Shown here piece after piece: positions 47,701-57,740 of a DNA stretch of 64,000 nt. Made by a program: the position numbers and the translations under genes. The notes under the pieces are model-generated. The model searched no databases. It worked only from the letters and a program-made list of their open reading frames with translations, and was not told the DNA's origin. Each line of letters starts with the position of its first letter. Position 1 is the stretch's first letter. The DNA is taken from contig NC_091253.1 in NCBI RefSeq assembly GCF_042477335.2, positions 93,014,501-93,078,500 of the forward strand, written 5' to 3'. Origin of the DNA: Ovis canadensis (Eukaryota; Chordata; Mammalia; Artiodactyla; Bovidae).

Positions 47701-48506
47701 CTTATTGTTTAAAAAATATTTCCTTAAGATAAATTCTGTTTAGCAACATTTGCTATTAAAGGCTATAAACATTTTGTGCCTCAAGTTATTTCCAAAAGGA
47801 TTATGCTAAGTTATATTTTCATTAATAATATATGTGCCTCTTTCCATTCTTTATAAGAGCTTTTACAACATTGGCTATTATTAATGTTTGACTTGTGAAT
47901 ATAGAAAAATATATTAAAATTGTTAATGAGGTTGAATGACTTTTCTGTTTGCTTTATTTTACGTGAATTTTCTCTTCTGTGGTCTTAAAAGTACTATAGC
48001 TATCCCATGGGTGATCATTGACATTTTCTTCATTTCTGAAAAAGTGAGATTTTCATACAGAATATTATCAAATAAAGCCACTTTAAAGTTGTTTCCCCTA
48101 ACATTAAAACATCTCTTAATCTTTGTCACAGTTTTTAGAAGTACTAAATGCCATCTTTTTCAACCTAGCAATGAAACTATAGTTCTTAATGTTTCTAAGA
48201 AGCTAGTAGTAACATAGCTCTCAGATATTCCCAGAAAAAATCTCATCTAACTCTAGCTGTAATGTAAAGTATCAATTGATTTTTGTAAATATATTAAATT
48301 ATGTCATTTATTGTTTCTTGAGAGACATGTAGTTTGAATGTTAGTTAACATTAAAGCAGACTTTTAGAATGTATCCCTTTAAAAGCTTAGAAATTCTTAT
48401 TTTGGTGATTGTGCAAATAAAAATGTTACCTGAAATTGGTGACTTTCAACAAATTCTACAACATTGCTCTTCCTAATGACTTAATCTAATTTTTGCTTTT
48501 TCCCAG

Positions 48507-48641
48507 TTTAAGGCCAATCCTCCTGCTGTGACTTTCAAACTAACGGGGGAGACAGATGGCATATTTCAGATACAACCTGATGGACTTCTATATCACAACA
48601 AAAGCCTGGACAGGGAAACAAGAGCTGTTCACAGACTCCAG
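48507..48641 (+). CDS. CDH17: CDH17 exon 4: EC1 core
   Basis: Acceptor TTTTTGCTTTTTCCCAG, donor gtgaat. Its 135 bases code residues 51-95, phase 0 at both ends. It carries FKANPPAVTFKLTGETDGIF and the Ca2+-binding LDRE motif (residues 84-87) of EC1. It differs from the human protein as I recall it at about a quarter of positions, mainly on the strand after TGETD; the LDRE and the hydrophobic core are kept. It is followed after 894 bp by exon 5. Confidence 0.95.
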
Positions 48642-49535
48642 GTGAATCGACGCCAGGCCATGGACACCAGCTCCAATCTCTGAGCGCCAGAGATGCCACT
48701 GGCATACTCCTTCCCAGCACAGAATCCCGTTTCCACTCTCTTGACCCTAATGATGTATTTGCCAATCTTGTTTGTCCACATTTTTTTTTTTAACCAACTA
48801 GAGAGTGATTTGGTAAAGATATCCCTGTTTTTAGGCTTTTTGACCAGGTAACCCAAGTTATATTGCCAAGGCTCTCAGATGGATCACTCATCCAAGTAAG
48901 GCCCTACTTAGGCACCTGGATCAAAACTGTTCAACACTTCTTTGACGTTTCACTGGTGTCTCGCCCTGGCTGTTGGGTGGACTCTGGCTCCACAAAGAAG
49001 GCAGCATTGGTGCTAGATGGCCCACCTTTGGGCCTTGCAAGAAGCAGAAGTAACAGATGACCAATGCGTAGTCTGACTAAAGAGACCTCTTCCCTCTCTT
49101 TCTCCCTTAGGTTTTGTGCTTTGTGTCTGAATACACAGAAATGGTAGAGAGCTAATTGTGGGTAAAGAGCAGGCCAAAAGCTTTCTGTTGGTAAACATGC
49201 AGACTGACCACTAAAGTGCCTCTGCAGCCGCTCATGACATTTCCATACCCTAAAGGGTCAAAGTGTTCTTATTTCACTGATTCTAGCTATTTAGAAAAGA
49301 GCATGTCCAGTGTCCAGCATATCCCACTGCTGGAAAACACAGTCATGATTAGTTTGGCTTAACTGATAGGGCCTCTATTTTAGCAGCCCCCAATTTGGGC
49401 TTTTATGGGTGTCTTTCTCCCCTGTAGTTATCAGACCATTGATTCTTTGGGCTCTAATTTCCCTCAAGTGACTTTTGGGTGTATGATATGAGGTTCAGAC
49501 TCACCAAGAAGCTTTCCTTTTCCTGTCAACATCAG
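48642..49535 (+). other. CDH17: CDH17 intron 4
   Basis: 894 bp, phase 0, and one of the few repeat-poor stretches. I recognise no transposon or conserved element in it. Confidence 0.9.
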
Positions 49536-49674
49536 GTCTCAGCCCTGGATGCTCAGGGCAATACAGTGGAGGGCCCGGTCCCTGTCACCATCGAAGTGAA
49601 GGACATCAACGACAACCGACCTGTGTTTCTCCAGCAACATTATGAAGGCTCAGTAAGGCAGAATTCTCGCCCAG
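49536..49674 (+). CDS. CDH17: CDH17 exon 5: end of EC1, EC1-EC2 linker, start of EC2
   Basis: Acceptor TTTTCCTGTCAACATCAG, donor gtaata. Its 139 bases code residues 96-141 plus the first base of codon 142 (phase 1 at the end). It carries ALDAQG and the canonical inter-repeat Ca2+ motif VKDINDNRP (DINDN at 118-122), then YEGSVRQNSRP, which opens EC2 with E132. The linker binds Ca2+ and stiffens the EC1-EC2 unit (family knowledge). Nearly identical to human around the motif. Confidence 0.96.
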
Positions 49675-49841
49675 GTAATACGCAGGAGCCTGGAGATATT
49701 TGGCAGAATGGCACATTTGTGTGGTTAACAGCTATAGCTATCATTCATTAAGCGCTTACTATCTTATTTAATTTTATTTATCTTATTTAAATTTCACAGC
49801 AATCCTCTGGGATTTGTTTTATTATCCCCATTGCTCTAGGG

Positions 49842-50100
49842 TACAATTTCTCACCCTTGGCACTACTGACATCTTAGGCTCCATAATTCTTTTTTGTGTT
49901 GTTGTTTTTCTTTTTTTTTTTGGTCAGGGGCTGCTGTTCTGTGCATGATAGGATGTTAGCAGCTTCCCTGACATCTATCTACACATCAGATGCCAGGAGC
50001 AACACTTCCCTTCCAAGCTTTGATAGCCTAGATGTCTTCAGACATTGTCAAATATCTCTTGGGGGCAAAATCACGCCCAGTCAAGGACCACTATCTTAGG
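49842..50100 (-). mobile_element. hAT-Charlie MITE (MER5-like), antisense
   Basis: TACAATTTCTCACCCTTGGC, CATGATAGGATGTTAGCAGC and GACATTGTCAAATATCTCTT are in the reversed order of a MER5-like element. A T-rich insertion lies near 49885-49925. Confidence 0.5.
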
Positions 50101-50131
50101 ATGAGATTTTAGAATACCTCACAGCTCTAGA

Positions 50132-50337
50132 GGGGCTTCCCTGGTGGCTCAGACGGTAAAGACTCTGCCTGCCATGTGGGAGGCCTGGGTTCAATCCCTG
50201 GGTGGGGAAGATCCCCTGAAGAAGAGAACGGCAACGCACTCCAGTATTCTTGCCTGGAGAATTCCATGGTCAGAGGAGCCTGGTGGCTATAGTCCATGTT
50301 GTTGTCAAGAGTAGGACATGACTGAGCAATTAACACA
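50132..50337 (+). mobile_element. Bov-tA SINE, sense, with target-site duplication
   Basis: The head GGGGCTTCCCTGGTGGCTCA is intact. Perfect 12-bp repeats CACAGCTCTAGA (50120-50131 and 50338-50349) flank it. It lies 2.1 kb before exon 6. Confidence 0.93.
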
Positions 50338-50534
50338 CACAGCTCTAGAACACTCTGGAAGGGTAAGCTTACTTTCCCACACCCTCCCAGAAAATTCCAC
50401 ATTCTCATGGTCATTGCTGGCTCCCAGTTCTTTTTCTTCTCTTACTTGCAACTCCTAGCTAGGCTCATCCTTTCACAATTCTCTTACCTTTCATCTCCAG
50501 GAAATCCCCTCATCAAAGCCTAGATGTGTGTGGT

Positions 50535-51107
50535 TCAGTTCAGTTCAGTCGCTCAGTCGTGTCCGACTCTTTGTGACCCCATGATGGACAGGCCTCCCTG
50601 TCCATCACCAACTCCCGGAGTTCACTCAGACTCACGTCCATCAAGTCCGTGATGCCATCCAGCCATCTCATCCTGGGTTGTCCCCTTCTCCTCCTGCCCC
50701 CAATCCCTCCCAGCATCAGAGTCTTTTCCAATGAGTCAGCTCTTCGCATGAGGTGGCCAAAGTACTGGAGTTTCAGCTTTAGCATCATTCCTTCCAAAGA
50801 AATCCCAGGGCTGATCTCCTTTAGAATGGACTGGTTGGATCTCCTTGCAGTCCAAGGGATTCTCCTTGCAGTCCAAGGGACTCTCAAGATTCTTCTCCAA
50901 CACCACAGTTCAAAAGCATCAATTCTTCGGCACTCAGCCTTCTTCACAGTCCAACTCTCACGTCCATACATGACCACAGGAAAAACCATAGCCTTGACTA
51001 GACGGACCTTAGTCGACAATGTCTCTGCTTTTGAATATGCTCTCTAGGTTGGCCATAACTCTCCTCCAAGGAGCAAGTGTCTTTTAATTTCATGGCTGCA
51101 ATCACGG
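50535..51107 (-). mobile_element. BovB (RTE) LINE 3' end, antisense, with internal duplication
   Basis: Flanked by TGTGTGTGGT (50525-50534 and 51108-51117). The phrase TCTCCTTGCAGTCCAAGGGA occurs twice back to back (about 50840-50880). On the - strand this repeats the RVPWTARR peptide of the decayed BovB end. A long - strand frame (50540-51019) is part of this element. Confidence 0.9.
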
Positions 51108-51445
51108 TGTGTGTGGTAGGCTTTACTAAAGATTTAGAGAAATGAAGAAGCATCTTGTCATAACAGTGCATAAAATAAACATGAATATTAGACTTTGAGT
51201 TCTCAGAAAGACTCTTGGCCATTTCCATCGACTCACTCTCAAGCTTCCTTCTGTGTTATTTAATGTTTTCTCTCATTTTTCAATGCCCACTTCCAATAAC
51301 TCAGGAAGAGTATTCCTTTCACCATATTATGTGGAGTAATTTCATGTGTCTCTGTCCCTGAGGTTGCATACCAAAGGTTCACTGCTGAACTGTGTTAAGT
51401 AATAATCTTGCAGGTCTTATTTTTCACCAATAAGAATTTCTAGTC

Positions 51446-52290
51446 CAGTGGTTCTCAAACTTTTTGGTCTTAGGGCCCTTGTATTCTCCTAAAAACTATT
51501 ACAGGCTCCAAGGAAATTTTTCAAGGATATATGGCTTATATCCAGTGGTATGCTGGCAAATTTTAATAGCTGTCTATTTAGGGGGGCAGAAAAAAACCTC
51601 TGATTTGTAGCATTCGTCAATTTCTGTGGTATAAGTACTCCTACCATAACCCATTTTAAACAACCAATGGTGTTAATAATTGACTCACAGAATTTCTGGA
51701 AATTCAACTGGGTTGTACAAGTTGGCTCCACTATATCACTGGTTATATCTACCAATATTTATCATATTTGAAATTAAAACTGAGAAATTGAAAAATTATT
51801 TAGTAATTGATCTAAAGTATTTATCATATTTTAATTAAAAGAACTGTATTTTCAAAGATAGAAGGAATTATTAAGAAAATGGCATTGTTTTAGTCTTTGC
51901 ACATCCTTTAATGTTTGGATTAGTTGAGAACAATTGGATTCTTATGTCTGTTTTTGCATTCATTTTGTGGCCATAAGCTGTTTTGGTTGAAACATTTAAA
52001 GAAAAACTGTCTTAGGCAGACATGTAGTTGAAAAAAGGAGTATTGTAACAGTGTTTTCAGATAACTGTGAATAGTCTTTGATACTAGACAAAACTCAGCA
52101 AGGGATGGTTTATTGTTGATTGCAATGTGGAATCTGAAACTGTATCAATGTTTTTTTTGGTACTCCTTTATGCTAAAATGCATAGATTTATCTTGTGATT
52201 TGGGTGGGTCTTTTATACATATATGACCTTAAAAACAGTCTCAAAGACCCCCAGAGGTTCCTGGACCATACTTTAAGGAACTTCATCCTA
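51446..52290 (+). mobile_element. hAT-Charlie-type DNA transposon remnant
   Basis: The left end CAGTGGTTCTCAAACTTTTT is a classic hAT-Charlie terminal inverted repeat. The right end (GGTTCCTGGACCATACTTTA then AGGAACTTC) looks like its decayed partner. The A/T-rich body has no usable transposase frame. Confidence 0.6.
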
Positions 52291-52465
52291 GGAAAAAGTA
52301 GCAGAATAAAGATTTATTCCACACTAATATGAATTATGGCACATTCCTCCACTCTATTTCTGCCCCTTGGAAGGCAAATGTGTCTATTGTTGGTTTAATA
52401 TCTTTTAATATCTTTTTTTAATATCTAAATATCTTTTTTTTTTCTGGGTACATTTTGTTAAACAG

Positions 52466-52624
52466 GAAAGCCCTTTATGTATGTCAACGCTACAGACTTG
52501 GATGATCCAGCCACACTCAATGGCCAACTTATTTATCAGATTCTCATGCAGCTTCCCAAGGTCAACAATGTCATGTACTTTCAGATCAACAACCAAACGG
52601 GAGGAATTTCACTTACTCCACAAG
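52466..52624 (+). CDS. CDH17: CDH17 exon 6: EC2 first half
   Basis: Acceptor TTTTGTTAAACAG, donor gtgagt. Its 159 bases complete codon 142 (G) and code residues 143-194, plus the first base of codon 195. It shows the EC2 Ca2+ motif DLDDP (152-156) within VNATDLDDPATLNGQ, and two N-glycosylation sequons: N149 (NAT) and N184 (NQT), both at human positions. Relative to human, LMQLPKVNN stands for IQLPMINN. Spaced only 107 bp from exon 7. Confidence 0.96.
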
Positions 52625-52731
52625 GTGAGTTAAGTGATGCCCTCATGGGACTCTCTGAATCAATACAAACCACCTAGATCCATGTCATCTTCAGAGACAT
52701 TTCCTTTCCTCTTCTCTCCTACTTCCCATAG
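52625..52731 (+). other. CDH17: CDH17 intron 6, 107 bp
   Basis: The shortest intron, phase 1, with a good donor and a strong CT-rich acceptor tract (CTTCTCTCCTACTTCCCATAG, written here 5' to 3' in 52711-52731). It corresponds to the human intron in which a variant linked to exon 7 skipping was reported (from memory). Confidence 0.93.
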
Positions 52732-52931
52732 GGTCCCAGGAATTGGATCCTTTGAAGAATCCTCACTACAAGCTGGTGGTCTCAGTGGCAGACATGGGAG
52801 GCCTGACTGAGCATTCCTTTAGTAACAGTGTACCTGTGGATATTACGGTGAAGGAGAATATTTGGAAACCGCCAGAACCTGTGGAGATTGAAGAAAACTC
52901 GACTAAACCTTACCCCTTTAAAATCACTCAG
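52732..52931 (+). CDS. CDH17: CDH17 exon 7: EC2 second half, EC2-EC3 linker, start of EC3
   Basis: Acceptor CTACTTCCCATAG, donor gtagtg (non-consensus at +4 and +6). Its 200 bases complete codon 195 and code to residue 261. It includes DMGG (215-218), then the EC2-EC3 linker around VKENIWKPPEPVEIEE. This lacks the DxNDN Ca2+ motif found at the other linkers, as reported for human LI-cadherin. It also has sequon N250 (NST). Because the length is not a multiple of three, skipping this exon would shift the frame. Confidence 0.96.
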
Positions 52932-53115
52932 GTAGTGCCCAAGGAATGCTAACAGCCTGCCCAATCAATACACTCACATTGTAGGGGCCCACCCTCGTGG
53001 TCTTCACTGATGTTTTTGCATAGTGTCATTATAAAGCAAACTAAATAAACAAAATCTCTGGCCCCAAGTCTCTGGAGTTTGCCTTCATGGGTGAACTCTG
53101 GACTGTACCAACTTA

Positions 53116-53331
53116 GATTCATGGGTGCTAAGTCACTTCAGTCATGTCTGACTCTTTGTGACCCTGTGGACTGTAGCCCATCAGGCTCCTCTGTCCATGG
53201 GATTCTCCAGGCAAGAGTAGTGGAGCAGGTCGCCATTTCCTTCCGTGGGGTTATCTTCCAGACCCAGAGATCAAATCCAAGTTTCCTGCATGGCATACAG
53301 ATTCTTTATCATCTGAGCTACTAGGGAAGCC
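53116..53331 (-). mobile_element. Bov-tA SINE, antisense
   Basis: GCTAAGTCACTTCAGTCATG through GAGCTACTAGGGAAGCC, with 7-bp flanks CAACTTA (53109-53115 and 53332-53338). It starts 185 bp after exon 7, opposed to the sense copy in intron 5. Confidence 0.88.
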
Positions 53332-53870
53332 CAACTTACATATATTTGAGTTTTAAAAGAGAACTTTACTCACCTTCATTTTCTAAGTAGATAACGCTAT
53401 TTTCTTTTTCTTGTCTATAGTGTAGGATATGGCTGAGTTGTATATGGTACATGTGCATGATTTGAATTTGAGACTGCAAATTGCTTCTTATCCCGGTGGG
53501 GAAAATCTTGATGTGAAAGATGCGCCCCATCATAGGCTGAGGGGCAGAGACAGGACTGGCCAAGAGTAAGAGCTGAGGAGACAGCTTTTACCTTTGGAGC
53601 CCACCCCCTTCCCAAAGCCATCCCCTGTAGGTACCTCCCCTCTCCATTCAGACCCTCCCCTGGTCCTACCTGTGTCTCACTCTAAGCCTTCTCTTCCTGC
53701 TTTAATTCCTGGAAATCCACTCCAGGGCCCACCCAGATCTGATCTTTTCTGGGAAATCAGGAGATTTTTTGACGCAAAAAGCTGTGAGTCAGTGGAAGAT
53801 CACTGGATTTGGAAGCAGATAAGCAAAACCACATTCTTGCTCTGTTATCTCAAGGACTGATCATAAACAA

Positions 53871-54066
53871 AGAAAGTGAAAGTCGTTTTCTACTCTTTGC
53901 TACCCCATGGACTATAGCCTGCCAGGCTCTCCGAAGGGGGTTTTCTAGGCAAGGATACTGGAGTGGATCTCCATTTCCTTCTCCAGAGGATCTTCCCAAC
54001 CCAGGGATTGAACCCAGGTCTCCCACACTGCAGGCAGACTCTTTACCATCTGAGCCACCAGGGAAG
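53871..54066 (-). mobile_element. Bov-tA SINE, antisense, with target-site duplication
   Basis: AGAAAGTGAAAGTCGTTTTC through GAGCCACCAGGGAAG, flanked by CATAAACAA (53862-53870 and 54067-54075). Confidence 0.92.
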
Positions 54067-54361
54067 CATAAACAAGTCATTTGTTGTTTATGAGAAGTTG
54101 AGGCAACTTCTCACCAATAAAATGGGGATAATGACAGCTCTTTGGGGTATGACAGAAGTTGATTAGTATCTGTGAAAGTAGATAAAACGGATTAATGTTA
54201 TAAGGCAGTTCTAGTCTCTAGTACTCCTATTTTTTTTTTTTTTCAAATGGTACTGCTGTTGTTAAGGGGTCCTGGAATGGCCCATCCCACTGTACCTATC
54301 ATCTAACTTAAGATTTTTATTTATTGAAGTTTTTTAATGTGAAAAATGTTTCTCCTCCTTT

Positions 54362-54572
54362 TACAAATTTACTTATTTATTTAATTGGAGGATAATTGCT
54401 TTACAATGTTGTGTTTTTTTTCTGCCATACAACAATGAGAATCAGTCATAACTGTATATATATCCCTTCCCTCTGAAGCCCTCTCTCACCGCCGTCCCCC
54501 TCCCCCCAGTCCCAGCCTTCACAGAGTGCCAGGCTGGGCTCCCTGTGTTATATAGCAGCTTCCCATTTATTG
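54362..54572 (-). mobile_element. L1 3'-UTR fragment, antisense
   Basis: TTAATTGGAGGATAATTGCT, then TATATATATCCCTTCCCTCT and GCCAGGCTGGGCTCCCTGTG. Same type as 2093-2300. Confidence 0.65.
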
Positions 54573-55082
54573 AATGTTGAATTAATGAATTTCACCTTCA
54601 GAAGAAAAAAAAATGAAAGCAAGAAGTATTCTGCTTTACCAGATAAGAAAGTATATCAGGACTCATTTCCCCAAAAATTTCAGTTTGGTTCTTTTATGAA
54701 AGTCTTCCTATTTATTATTCAGGTTGCCTTCATAAGGATTTATAAATGTTAGAAAATTGCATATACTTATTTTTTCATAGCACTGTCAAAGAAAAGAAAA
54801 TATAAAGAGCCATAGCTAATACCCAGGCCTGGGAAAAGTACTCAGTGTGTCTTCAAACTGGGGAAGAAGAAGTGGAGGGGGACAAGATGGAAGCATTTGG
54901 GCTGAATTTGTAGGGCGTAATGGGAGCTTGCTTACAACCAAGAACATAATCTTTGGCCTGGAGCTTAAATAACTAGAAAAGGACAGTGGTGGCTCCTTGA
55001 TACCCTTCCCAAGTTGTCTTTGAGAAAATAGTTTAGTGTAGAAATTTCTACACTACATTTAGTGTAGGACCTAAGTGTAAAC

Positions 55083-55270
55083 CCAAGTGTAGGACTTTGG
55101 GCAAGTCATTTAAACATTCTGTGTGCTAATTTCCCCATTTATAAGGTGCGGATAACAATAGTCTCTACCTCATGGGACTGTTTGCAGATTTAATGAGATA
55201 CTTTAAAGTGTTTAGTATTATGTCTGCAATGGGGCACAACCCTCAATAAGTGTTATTATTAGTAATAAGT
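55083..55270 (+). mobile_element. MIR SINE
   Basis: GACTTTGGGCAAGTCATTTA, then AATTTCCCCATTTATAAGGT and CTCATGGGACTGTTTGCAGA. Confidence 0.7.
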
Positions 55271-55890
55271 AGATTATCCTATAGGCTAGGCTCTGTCTGT
55301 AGCAAGTAGACAGGACTTACTATTGAGTTTATAGATTTTTTTTTTTTGCAAAGTTATTTACAAAACAACACTGGGAGTTGGCAAATATTCTTATCCCTAA
55401 AGTCTATGAGAGTAAATATTTAATGGAGAGATGTTCTTTATTTATGTATCACTTGTTTTAAATAACAGCATGGTGAAGAATTGAAAGTGTCTCCTATCTT
55501 TACTGGGGAGTTTTGGGAGCCTGTCGTTCATCATGGCTTGGTCCTCACATAATGCCAGATACTAAGTGCTTCTTGTTTCTCAAATTGGTGTTTCATGACA
55601 GGAAGTCTTCACAACCAGGCTTCCAAATGAACAACCTATAGACTCTTTAGAGGGTTCACAAAGAATTGCTATGTGCTTATTTGGAACACTACAACAGTGA
55701 AAAGGAAAAAAGGGGGAGGGATTATTTTAGGTTGAAAATGAAAAATGTGATTTAGCAGTTATAAGAAACCACAGACATCCAAACAAGGTCATCAGAAATT
55801 TCAAACGGAGAGCTAGAAGATTGTTTATTTCCTTTCCAATTCTCTCCGTCCGGGTCTGTCTTCCCTCACATTTTGCTCTGGGCCCTGTAG

Positions 55891-56022
55891 GTGCAGTGGA
55901 ATGATCCAGGTGCTCTATACTCCTTACTGGACAAGGAGAACACACCACGATTTCCATTTTCCATCGACCAGGAAGGAGATATTTACGTGACTCAGCCCTT
56001 GGACCGAGAAGAAAAGGATGCA
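55891..56022 (+). CDS. CDH17: CDH17 exon 8: EC3 core
   Basis: Acceptor GGGCCCTGTAG, donor gtgagt. Its 132 bases code residues 262-305, phase 0 at both ends, starting VQWNDPGALYSLLDKENTPR. It is nearly identical to human from RFPFSIDQEGDIYVTQPLDR onward and carries the EC3 Ca2+ motif LDREE (298-302). An open frame continues past the donor into intron 8, but the gtgagt signal and the human exon border place the end at 56022. Confidence 0.96.
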
Positions 56023-56344
56023 GTGAGTAAAACTAAGAGGAGGTTCACAGGTGACAAGACGAGATCCTGTGCCCATGGAGATCTGAGAGCAGAAAGGATT
56101 TTACTGAACACCTGCACCACCGCCACCAAACCCCCAGAACTGTGTTCTGAACCTCAGTGCCTTATTGCTCTCAAAGACATGGAAAATAACCCCACAAATT
56201 TGATCCATTTTATATTTTCTCATTTCCCAGTTCTAAATGAATTGAAAATAAGGGGATAAATGAAATAGTCTTGAAATAGTTGTTTTCTCTGCCTTTTAAA
56301 GCGGATGATGATGGAGTCATGTTTTACCTCTGATCTTGTTGTAG
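56023..56344 (+). other. CDH17: CDH17 intron 8, 322 bp
   Basis: Short, phase 0, repeat-free. An in-frame read-through of the intron runs to a stop at about 56258, but nothing supports its use. Confidence 0.92.
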
Positions 56345-56495
56345 TATGTTTTTTATGCGGTTGCAAAGGATGAGCAGGGAAAACCACTCTCAAAACCACT
56401 GGAAATTCAAGTGAAAGTGAAAGACATTAATGATAATCCACCTACGTGTTCATCTCCAGTGACTGTACTTGAGGTCCAGGAGAATGAACAAATAG
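56345..56495 (+). CDS. CDH17: CDH17 exon 9: EC3 end, EC3-EC4 linker, start of EC4
   Basis: Acceptor TCTTGTTGTAG, donor gtaaga. Its 151 bases code residues 306-355 plus one base of codon 356. It opens YVFYAVAKDEQGKPLSKPLE and carries the canonical Ca2+ linker VKVKDINDNPP (DINDN at 332-336), then the EC4 opening EVQENEQIG with E351. An extracellular cysteine (C340) matches the human protein. Only scattered changes from human (Q for Y at 316, K for Y at 322). Confidence 0.96.
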
Positions 56496-56979
56496 GTAAG
56501 AAAGTGTGTGTCTGTCTTCTTTAACTCTGTAATCCCTTTCTCCTCCCTGGTGGGTAAATGGTGGGCAGGTAAACCTGATGGGATCGGCTGTCCCTGCCCA
56601 ACACAGCATAGGGGTAGAATGCATTTGGGGACTCACACAGGTACAGTATTTCAGTTCAAGGAGTGTCTGAGAAGGGTTCTAAAATCGGAGTTTTCTAACT
56701 ACCACCCCTACTCATAGCACTGTTACTGCCGCTACCATTACTGCTACTGCTGTTGCTGCTGCTGAGGCTACACCCCCACACCTGCCATGAGCACCATAAC
56801 CCCTTGCACCAGCATCCCGTATAAATGTGTAAGGTTATCTCATCTGCACAGTTTCACCATAGATTCCTATTTGCCTTCCAAAAAAGTCAGTGACAGATGT
56901 AATCCCATCAAATTTGCTAAATAATTTAAACAAACATTCACACTCCATATCAGATACCCTGCAATCGACCCTCTCTAGG

Positions 56980-57108
56980 CAATGGCAACCCACTCCAGCG
57001 TTCTTGCCTGGAGAATCCCAGGGATGGGGAAGCCTGGTGGGCTGCCATCTATGGGGTCGCACAGAGTCAGACACGACTGAAGCAACTTAGTGGCAGCAGC
57101 AGCAGAAA
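56980..57108 (+). mobile_element. BovA2 monomer, sense
   Basis: GGCAATGGCAACCCACTCCA through ACACGACTGAAGCAACTTAG, ending in (CAG)n. It is opposed to the Bov-tA in intron 7. Confidence 0.88.
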
Positions 57109-57394
57109 GCTGATAAAAGCTCATGGGGCTTAAAGATGAAGTTCAGTTTCTATCTGTTTTTGTCCTTCTGTTCTTGAACTGCTTCATTTCTTTGTGCTAT
57201 GCCAGGATAGCTTTAGTTTTGTGCAGGGACAGCCACTATTAGAACATTGATTTCTGGGAGTTCTATGACTTCACTGGATTTGGGACACCTCTTATCTATT
57301 ACTCCTTACTGCTGAGCTCATTGTGCAGAAGATCTTTGAAAACCTCTGTAGATGATACCTCAAGTATTTTTGTGTAGGGCCCAACATTCAGTGT

Positions 57395-57740
57395 ATCAGT
57401 TCATCTATGATGCATAACAAACTGCCCCCAAATTTAGCAGCTTAAAACAACAAACATTGACTATCTCACAGTTTCTCTGAGTTAAGGATCTGGACATTCA
57501 GAAAGAGAGAGAGAGAGTTCAAAACAAATGGCAAGTAAGATGAAAGTCAGTCTTTTCATAATCTAATCTCAGAAGTGACATCCCATAACTTTTGCCGTAT
57601 TCATTAGAAATGAGTCACTAGGCCCAGCTCACACTCAAAAGGAGGAAGTTACACCAAGACATCCCTATCAGGGGTGGGGTGATTGCTGGGGGCCATCATA
57701 GTGGTGGCCTGCCTTACTAGGGAGGAGGACAGCATTTGTT
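57395..57740 (-). repeat. Old mammalian interspersed repeat, possibly MLT1-type LTR
   Basis: GATGCATAACAAACTGCCCC, TTAGCAGCTTAAAACAACAA and TGACTATCTCACAGTTTCTC are typical of a common old LTR-like repeat read in reverse. The family name is not certain. Confidence 0.45.

Larger units (their letters stand above)
35870..48506 (+). other. CDH17: CDH17 intron 3
   Basis: 12.6 kb, phase 0, the largest complete intron between coding exons here. The 5' part (35870-39430) is mostly unrecognised DNA with a BovA fragment, an (AC)n, a probable L2 remnant and a 77-bp BovB piece. From 39437 to 47700 it is nearly all transposon, with two L1 copies in opposite orientation and several nested insertions. From 47700 to 48506 the sequence is A/T-rich with nothing recognised. 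Open frames at 36751-37098 (+) and 36354-36737 (-) have no recognisable domains. Confidence 0.85.
49675..52465 (+). other. CDH17: CDH17 intron 5
   Basis: 2.8 kb, phase 1. It holds two hAT-type remnants, a sense Bov-tA and an antisense BovB. The T-rich stretch just before exon 6 (52420-52465) serves as the polypyrimidine tract. Confidence 0.9.
52932..55890 (+). other. CDH17: CDH17 intron 7
   Basis: 3.0 kb, phase 0, starting with the weak donor gtagtg. It holds two antisense Bov-tA copies, an antisense L1 3' fragment and a MIR. Nothing is recognised in 53340-53860, 54580-55080 or 55280-55890. Confidence 0.9.

Noticed and set aside
49479..49535. Upstream extension of exon 5 as coding sequence
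   Set aside because: The open frame runs into intron 4, but a clear AG acceptor at 49535 and the human exon border set the start at 49536.
50540..51019. 159-codon frame on the - strand in intron 5
   Set aside because: Lies wholly in an antisense BovB 3' end; the same peptide recurs at the other BovB copies.
56023..56258. Read-through extension of exon 8
   Set aside because: The donor gtgagt and the precise continuation YVFYAVAKDE in exon 9 show normal splicing; the extension has no similarity to cadherin.
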